A DNA stretch of 64,000 nucleotides, from assembly GCF_002074055.1 (NCBI RefSeq), contig NZ_CP014619.1, forward strand, positions 496,001-560,000. Reading direction: 5' to 3'. Positions within the stretch are counted from its first letter, which is position 1. The number at the start of each line of letters is the position of its first letter. Below the pieces are notes generated by a model that made no database searches, had not been told where the DNA came from, and saw nothing but the letters and a program-made list of their open reading frames with translations. A program made the position numbers and the translations under genes. Source of the stretch: Frondihabitans sp. 762G35. GTDB taxonomy: Bacteria; Actinomycetota; Actinomycetes; Actinomycetales; Microbacteriaceae. Shown here piece after piece: positions 60,354 through 64,000 of this stretch.

Positions 60354-60791
60354 TCAGGCGCGCCGCTGGAGGCGGTGTTGGACGGATGCGGCGACCTCGG
60401 CTGGCGTCGGTCCCGCGCTGACGTTGATGCGATGCGGCCCGCCGTCGAGGAGAGATGCGTTGGGATTCCCGGGGGGAGCGGCGGTGAGGTTCTGGTGCTG
60501 CGTCTCCTGGAGGAGACGACCGACCGCGAGGTTGCCCCCGGACTTCGGCTTGGTCTCGTTGATGTCCGGCGACTTCTTGGCCGGCTGCTCGTCGCCGCTG
60601 AGGAAGGCGTAGAAGTCACGGGCGAGGGGGACGATGCTGTCCCTGCTCATGTCGCTGCCGGCGCGCTGGGCGACGAGCGCTCGTTCGGCGATGTTGAGGG
60701 CTTCGACGCGGAGCGAGTCTTCGCGCTGTTGGTCGATGCGGCTGTTGCGGACCGGGCCCGGCTTGGGGGCGGTCGGAGTGTCTTCGGTCAT
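60354..60791 (-). CDS. 145-residue phage protein
   Basis: Starts MTEDTPTAPKPGPVRNSRID; the middle is helical (EALNIAERALVAQRAGSDMSRDSIVPLARDFYAFL) and resembles a small early phage protein seen in related maps. Unknown function. It is the first sizeable gene of the leftward early operon after the switch region. Confidence 0.55.
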   Translation of the reverse strand: MTEDTPTAPKPGPVRNSRIDQQREDSLRVEALNIAERALVAQRAGSDMSRDSIVPLARDFYAFLSGDEQPAKKSPDINETKPKSGGNLAVGRLLQETQHQNLTAAPPGNPNASLLDGGPHRINVSAGPTPAEVAASVQHRLQRRA

Positions 60792-61198
60792 GGCCTTCTC
60801 CGTTCGTGGGTGGGGGAAGCGCCCAGCCGGGGGAGGTCTGGGCGCTCGTGGCAGCCGGGGACTCGAAACCCCGTGTGTGTGTGCGGTGACCAGAGCCGCA
60901 CCCTGTTCCCTGCCTGTGCAGACGCACCGCGCGTGTTCGCGGAGGGTCTGCTGTTCACATCGCGTTCTCACCCCTGGTCGGGCTGCCCTCCCTCGTGGTT
61001 GAGGGAGCGTTGAATCGCGTGTGGGTTCTTTGGTCGACTTCCCGCCCGCCGTTCCGCTCGGGGCGGAGGTACTCGGTGTGGGAGGGGGTAGCCCTGCTGT
61101 GGAGTTGGGGGCGGTTCATGCGCCTGCATTTGGGCGCGACGAATAGGCCCTAGGAAGGGCCGAGTCATCGAGAATGTGGGCCGCCTAGCGGCGCGCGT
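60792..61198. other. 407-bp gap in the early region
   Basis: No gene is certain. A 54-codon minus-strand frame at 60,955-61,119 (MNRPQLHSRATPSHTEYL at the start, ending GENAM) is possible but lacks a clear ribosome site. A tRNA-3'-end-like sequence near 60,850 does not fold into a full tRNA. Confidence 0.35.
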
Positions 61199-61396
61199 TC
61201 AGTGCTTCTCTGGCAGCGACTTGATGTAGTCGCGGATGTCGTCCAGTCGGAACTTCTGCCACTTGCCTCCGTCGTCGACGGGGACGATCTTGGACTGGCG
61301 GACGAGCTCACCCACGCCCCACTCGGAGGTGGAGAGCATGTAGGCGACGAGCTTCTTGGTGAGCAGCTCGGGCGGGAACGTGCAGACCTCGTTCAT
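61199..61396 (-). CDS. Small helix-turn-helix protein (excisionase-like)
   Basis: A 65-residue protein: LLTKKLVAYMLSTSEWGVGELVRQSKI and WQKFRLDDIRDYIKSL form the winged-helix pattern of phage Xis/AlpA-type proteins. It follows the Cro-like gene with a 4-bp overlap. Likely directs excision or represses lysogenic genes (inference). Confidence 0.65.
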   Translation of the reverse strand: MNEVCTFPPELLTKKLVAYMLSTSEWGVGELVRQSKIVPVDDGGKWQKFRLDDIRDYIKSLPEKH

Positions 61397-61644
61397 GCGG
61401 CATCTGCCACGGAGTTGCTGAGCGGGCTGTCCTGGACCACTTCGAACGCTTCGCCAAGTCCGAGTCCGAATGATTCACACAGGGCAGCCATGAACGCGCC
61501 GGAAGGTGTTGCCCCCCGGTCGATGCGACGCAACGTTGTGCGGTCGACACCCATCAGTCGGGCCTGGTGTTCTTCACTCGGGATGTCTCGGATCTGACGA
61601 AGTCGGGCGAGTAGACCTGGCTTAATCTGGAGCTTGCTTGCCAT
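61393..61644 (-). CDS. Cro-like XRE regulator
   Basis: An 83-residue helix-turn-helix protein (GLLARLRQIRDIPSEEHQARLMGVDRTTLRRIDRGATPSGAFMAAL). First gene of the lytic operon, divergent from the repressor; AGGAGG lies 4 bp before the ATG. It should bind the operators at 61,645-61,806. Confidence 0.75.
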   Translation of the reverse strand: MASKLQIKPGLLARLRQIRDIPSEEHQARLMGVDRTTLRRIDRGATPSGAFMAALCESFGLGLGEAFEVVQDSPLSNSVADAA

Positions 61645-61674
61645 GTCACCTCCTGTTGCGACTTCGCTTCGGTA

Positions 61675-61692
61675 TGTGGCAAGTCTGCCACA
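61675..61692 (-). promoter_or_regulatory. Operator in the leftward early promoter
   Basis: Perfect inverted repeat TGTGGCA-AGTC-TGCCACA. On the minus strand it lies inside the 17-bp spacer of a TTCACG...CATACC promoter-like pair that would drive the Cro-like gene. A further TGTGGC half-site lies near 61,748. Confidence 0.6.
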
Positions 61693-61771
61693 CCGTGAAG
61701 CGTTTTGGCCCAACTTTGAGGGTGATTTGCAAAACTTCCCCGCCGAGTGTGGCGTTTACGGGCTACTCACC

Positions 61772-61806
61772 TTGACAGGTGATGCAAAAACGCATCAGTA
61801 TCAAGT
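61772..61806 (+). promoter_or_regulatory. Repressor promoter with operator in its spacer
   Basis: TTGACA (61,772-61,777), an 18-bp spacer and CAGTAT (61,796-61,801), 5 bp before the repressor GTG, so the message is probably leaderless. The perfect inverted repeat TGATGC-AAAAAC-GCATCA (61,780-61,797) fills the spacer. Confidence 0.6.
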
Positions 61807-62253
61807 GTGAACATCGACGAATGGAAACGCCTCCTCCTCGGCAGGACTGGTCAGCACAGCGTGCGCAGCCTCGCCCTCGCCGTAGGCATGGAGCCGAGCA
61901 CTCTCGCGCGGCAGATGCGAACTGGCCTCCCGGCCGAGACCCTGATCGACATCTGCCGCCACTTCGGAATCGAGATCGTCCCGATGATGGTCGAGGGCGG
62001 CTACCTGACTCCGGAAGAGGCGCACAACGGCGACATCCGGAGAGCCCTCCGCGAAGCTACGGACCACCAGTTGATGCTCGAGACGCTCAGGCGTGTGCAG
62101 GCCGGGAGCGCCAGTTCCGAGATCACCGACCCGATCGATGTCGGTGGCTCTGATGAGGATTACGACGTGTCGCCCGAAGCGTTGAAGAAGTCGGATCTGG
62201 GACTTGCTTCGAAGCGCGGGACTCGGAAGGTTGACGCGCCGCACGCCGACTAA
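61807..62253 (+). CDS. Immunity repressor (XRE-type)
   Basis: A 148-residue protein: helix-turn-helix in residues 17-45 (HSVRSLALAVGMEPSTLARQMRTGLPAETLIDICRHFG region), a linker and an acidic/basic C-terminus without a LexA-like peptidase fold. GTG start at 61,807. It is divergent from the Cro-like gene and followed at once by an ImmA-like peptidase, the arrangement of ICEBs1/phi105-type switches in which the peptidase destroys the repressor on DNA damage. Confidence 0.8.
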   Translation: MNIDEWKRLLLGRTGQHSVRSLALAVGMEPSTLARQMRTGLPAETLIDICRHFGIEIVPMMVEGGYLTPEEAHNGDIRRALREATDHQLMLETLRRVQAGSASSEITDPIDVGGSDEDYDVSPEALKKSDLGLASKRGTRKVDAPHAD

Positions 62254-62267
62254 CCATTGGGGGGCAA

Positions 62268-62678
62268 ATGAAAGACTTGATCCACATAGCGGCGAGCTTG
62301 GGGCTTCGCATCCACGCATCCCACCTGCCCGCCGGCATCCTCGGTATGTTCAGCTCGGCCGAGGGGCGCATCTACTTCGACCTGCACCTCACGCCGCACG
62401 AGCGCCGTTCCGTCATCGCGCACGAGCTCGGGCACGCCTACTACGGTCACGACTGCGACCACGGCGAGAGCAGCGCCCAGGAGAGGCAGGCGGACGCCTA
62501 TGCGGCAGCATTGCTCGTCGACCCGTACGACTACGCCGAGCTCGAACGGATCAGCGCAGACGCGCACTACATCGCCGAGGAACTCGGGGTCACGGAAGAT
62601 GTCGTCTACGCGTTTCGGGCACACTGCCTCAAGCAGTACGGCCGACGCACGTACTCCGGTCGAGTCCGCATCAGTTGA
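62268..62678 (+). CDS. ImmA/IrrE-family metallopeptidase
   Basis: A 136-residue zinc peptidase with HELGH at residues 52-56 (IAHELGHAYYGH) and downstream acidic ligand region (QERQADAYAAALL). ImmA-type enzymes cleave their partner repressor to induce the prophage. GGGGGG precedes the ATG; 14 bp after the repressor stop. Converges on the integrase with an 8-bp overlap. Confidence 0.85.
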   Translation: MKDLIHIAASLGLRIHASHLPAGILGMFSSAEGRIYFDLHLTPHERRSVIAHELGHAYYGHDCDHGESSAQERQADAYAAALLVDPYDYAELERISADAHYIAEELGVTEDVVYAFRAHCLKQYGRRTYSGRVRIS

Positions 62679-63960
62679 CTTCGAGCGCGTCCGCGAAGTG
62701 TGCGCCGAGCTGACCGATCGCGTCGCGCGCAGCGGCGCTAGACACGTGCTGGTAGCGGCGGGTGACGGCCTCGGACTGGTGGCCGACGATCTCACCGATG
62801 ATCTTGGCGTCGACCCCCAGTTCCATCAGGACCGTCGCGGTCGTGTGACGAGCCCAGTGGGTCGTCGGGATCGGTCGAGCGCCGATGTCGCTTTCCGCGA
62901 TCACGCCGGCGGCCAGGAGCAGCGCTGTCCACGCCTGCTGATCCTCGCCAGGCAAGATCGGGGAGCCGTCCGGGTTATGCCAGATGAGACCGTGCGGGTT
63001 CGGCTCATCGGCGGTCCGCGCGAGGTGCTTTCGAAGCTCGACGACGACCTGGGGGAGTAGCGGCACGTCGCGGGTCTTCCCGGACTTGGGCCGGATCAAG
63101 CAGAGGCGACCGGCGAGCTGCTTGTACTCGAAGCCGTTGGGGATCTTGAGGCGTCGATGTGAGCATGCGGCACCCTGCTTCTTTCGGCAGGGCCAGACAC
63201 CCTCGACGCGCTCACCACAGCCATGCTCGGACGGGATCTCGTCGAGCTGCCACTCGACGGCCAAGATGCCCTTGTCGAGGTCGAGGGATTCGATGCGCGC
63301 CCCGGTGCGCTCGGACTGACGAAGCCCGCCGAGAAGCGCCACCCACCACCGGGTTCCGTCGTCCTGCTTCGCGGCCGTCTTCAAGACGTTGATGGCGTCC
63401 TCGGGGCTGAGCGAGCCTCGATCAGAGACTGCGGCCTTGGGAGGCTCGACGTCGTCCGCCACGTTCCGCTTGGCGATCCCGTCCAGGCGTGCCGCCTTGA
63501 GCATCCCGGAGAGGACGTTGTGTGTCGCGAGCGCGGTCGAGGATGAGCGGCCGGAGTCGATGATGTGCTTGTGCAGGAGTCGGACGTCGGATGGCTTCAA
63601 GCTCGCGACGCTGCGCTTGCCGAGCAGGGGGACGATCCACGTCCGGCTGAGGGATTCGTACTTGGCTAGGGCGTTGGGCTTGAGGTGTGGCTTGCAGACG
63701 GTCTCGAGCCAATGGGGTGCCCATTCAGCGAGTGTGGTCTTCGCGTCGATGGGTGCGCCGAACTCGTCGATCTCATCGAGCTTCGTCTTCATCTTGGCGC
63801 GGGCGATCTCTGCGGTCTTGCCCATGACGGAGAGTTGACGGCGCCGGCCGTCTGGCCAGTACCCGTTGTCGACGACCGCGCGCCAGAGCTGCCGTGACTC
63901 GATCCAGTAGAGACCGCCGTCGCCGTTGCCGCGTTTCCGCCCTGGCTTCTTCTTCGCCAC
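62671..63960 (-). CDS. int: Tyrosine integrase
   Basis: A 429-residue site-specific recombinase: N-terminal arm-binding domain (about 15-65), core-binding SAM-like domain (75-165) and catalytic domain with R214, a Lys in PKSGKTR, H368-x-x-R371, H394 and nucleophile Y403, all intact. An insert at about 241-290 carries four Cys and a His and may bind zinc. It should recombine attP with the tRNA-Arg(CCT) attB. GTG start at 63,960; arm-type repeats lie 15 bp upstream. Confidence 0.93.
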   Translation of the reverse strand: MAKKKPGRKRGNGDGGLYWIESRQLWRAVVDNGYWPDGRRRQLSVMGKTAEIARAKMKTKLDEIDEFGAPIDAKTTLAEWAPHWLETVCKPHLKPNALAKYESLSRTWIVPLLGKRSVASLKPSDVRLLHKHIIDSGRSSSTALATHNVLSGMLKAARLDGIAKRNVADDVEPPKAAVSDRGSLSPEDAINVLKTAAKQDDGTRWWVALLGGLRQSERTGARIESLDLDKGILAVEWQLDEIPSEHGCGERVEGVWPCRKKQGAACSHRRLKIPNGFEYKQLAGRLCLIRPKSGKTRDVPLLPQVVVELRKHLARTADEPNPHGLIWHNPDGSPILPGEDQQAWTALLLAAGVIAESDIGARPIPTTHWARHTTATVLMELGVDAKIIGEIVGHQSEAVTRRYQHVSSAAARDAIGQLGAHFADALEVN

Positions 63961-63974
63961 GATTGCTCCGATCT

Positions 63975-63996
63975 AGTGCACACACAGTGCACACAC
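63975..63996. repeat. Integrase arm-type repeats at the right end
   Basis: Two perfect tandem copies of AGTGCACACAC just upstream of the integrase start. They match the pair beside the tRNA at the left end, as expected for arm sites flanking attP; they may also let the integrase regulate its own gene. Confidence 0.7.
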
Positions 63997-64000
63997 GCAA

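Larger units (their letters stand above)
17733..64000. mobile_element. Temperate siphovirus prophage (right end outside window)
   Basis: At least 46.3 kb of phage DNA between tRNA-Arg(CCT) and the integrase. All modules expected for a long-tailed temperate phage are present without visible frameshift or deletion: integrase, immunity switch, replication and recombination genes, terminase pair, portal, capsid, connectors, tail tube, frameshifted chaperones, tape measure, tail tip, endolysin and holin. Most lytic genes are on the minus strand; lysogeny-related genes at the edges are on the plus strand. The element looks functional, but that needs an induction test. Confidence 0.95.

Noticed and set aside
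60841-60930. tRNA-like sequence (GGGGTTTCGAGTCCCC) on the minus strand
   Set aside because: The T arm has an 8-nt loop, acceptor pairing breaks at two positions, and no anticodon arm forms. At most it is a remnant.
60955-61168. Two overlapping small minus-strand frames in the early gap
   Set aside because: They cannot both be real; neither has a clear ribosome site. The 54-codon one is mentioned as possible only.

Overview
The window is high-GC actinobacterial DNA. Gene content (DUF2332, DUF3263, DUF3027, a cold-shock protein with a C-terminal extension, an XPB-type helicase beside an XPB/Ssl2-like partner, a LytR_C protein, an orphan groEL controlled by CIRCE elements) and frequent GTG/TTG starts fit the family Microbacteriaceae. 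This placement is inference from gene content, not from a database match.

Bases 1 to about 17,660 are host chromosome. In order they hold the end of a DUF2332 protein, a DUF3263 protein, a LytR_C membrane protein, a cold-shock gene, groEL behind two CIRCE operators, an intergenic array of about 204-bp tandem repeats (3,996-4,890), a PhoPR-like two-component system on the minus strand, the XPB-helicase pair, a second cold-shock gene overlapping a DUF3027 gene, serC, a DtxR-family regulator, a secreted NlpC/P60 hydrolase behind a long structured leader, an HNH endonuclease, manA and a tRNA-Arg(CCT).

From about 17,733 to beyond the right edge lies an apparently intact temperate siphovirus of at least 46 kb, integrated at the 3' end of that tRNA. 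Near-identical GTGCACACAC repeats sit beside the tRNA and upstream of the tyrosine integrase at the far right. They look like integrase arm-type sites, so attR should lie just past base 64,000.

The left edge carries genes likely expressed in the lysogen: a DUF3263 gene, a HicA/HicB-like toxin-antitoxin pair, an MmpS-like lipoprotein and an 88-residue protein. The minus strand is then read from right to left as a classic phage map. The switch is at 61-62.7 kb (Xis-like and Cro-like genes against repressor and ImmA-like peptidase). Replication and recombination genes fill 52-60 kb (winged-helix proteins, RusA, a C5-cytosine methyltransferase, DUF4326, ASCH). SSB, a PD-(D/E)XK nuclease and a SNF2-type helicase occupy 46-51 kb. 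Small zinc-ribbon proteins, a tRNA(CAT) and HNH follow at 43-46 kb. Head genes run from 41 to 33 kb (terminases, portal, MuF-like, scaffold, decoration, capsid, connectors). Tail genes run from 33 to 20 kb (tube, chaperones with a -1 frameshift, 1,103-residue tape measure, tip and fibres), with M15 endolysin and holin embedded.

The plus-strand phage genes 18162, 19627, 41300, 51260 and 61807 stand apart. Each has a -10-like hexamer only 5-7 bp before its start codon, which suggests leaderless transcripts made independently of the lytic operons. Other features worth pursuing are paired start-associated motifs before the small terminase and scaffold genes, a phage tRNA(CAT) with G instead of U at position 33, and a 9-bp word (GCATCCTGC) that is abundant in the host part and nearly absent from the phage.
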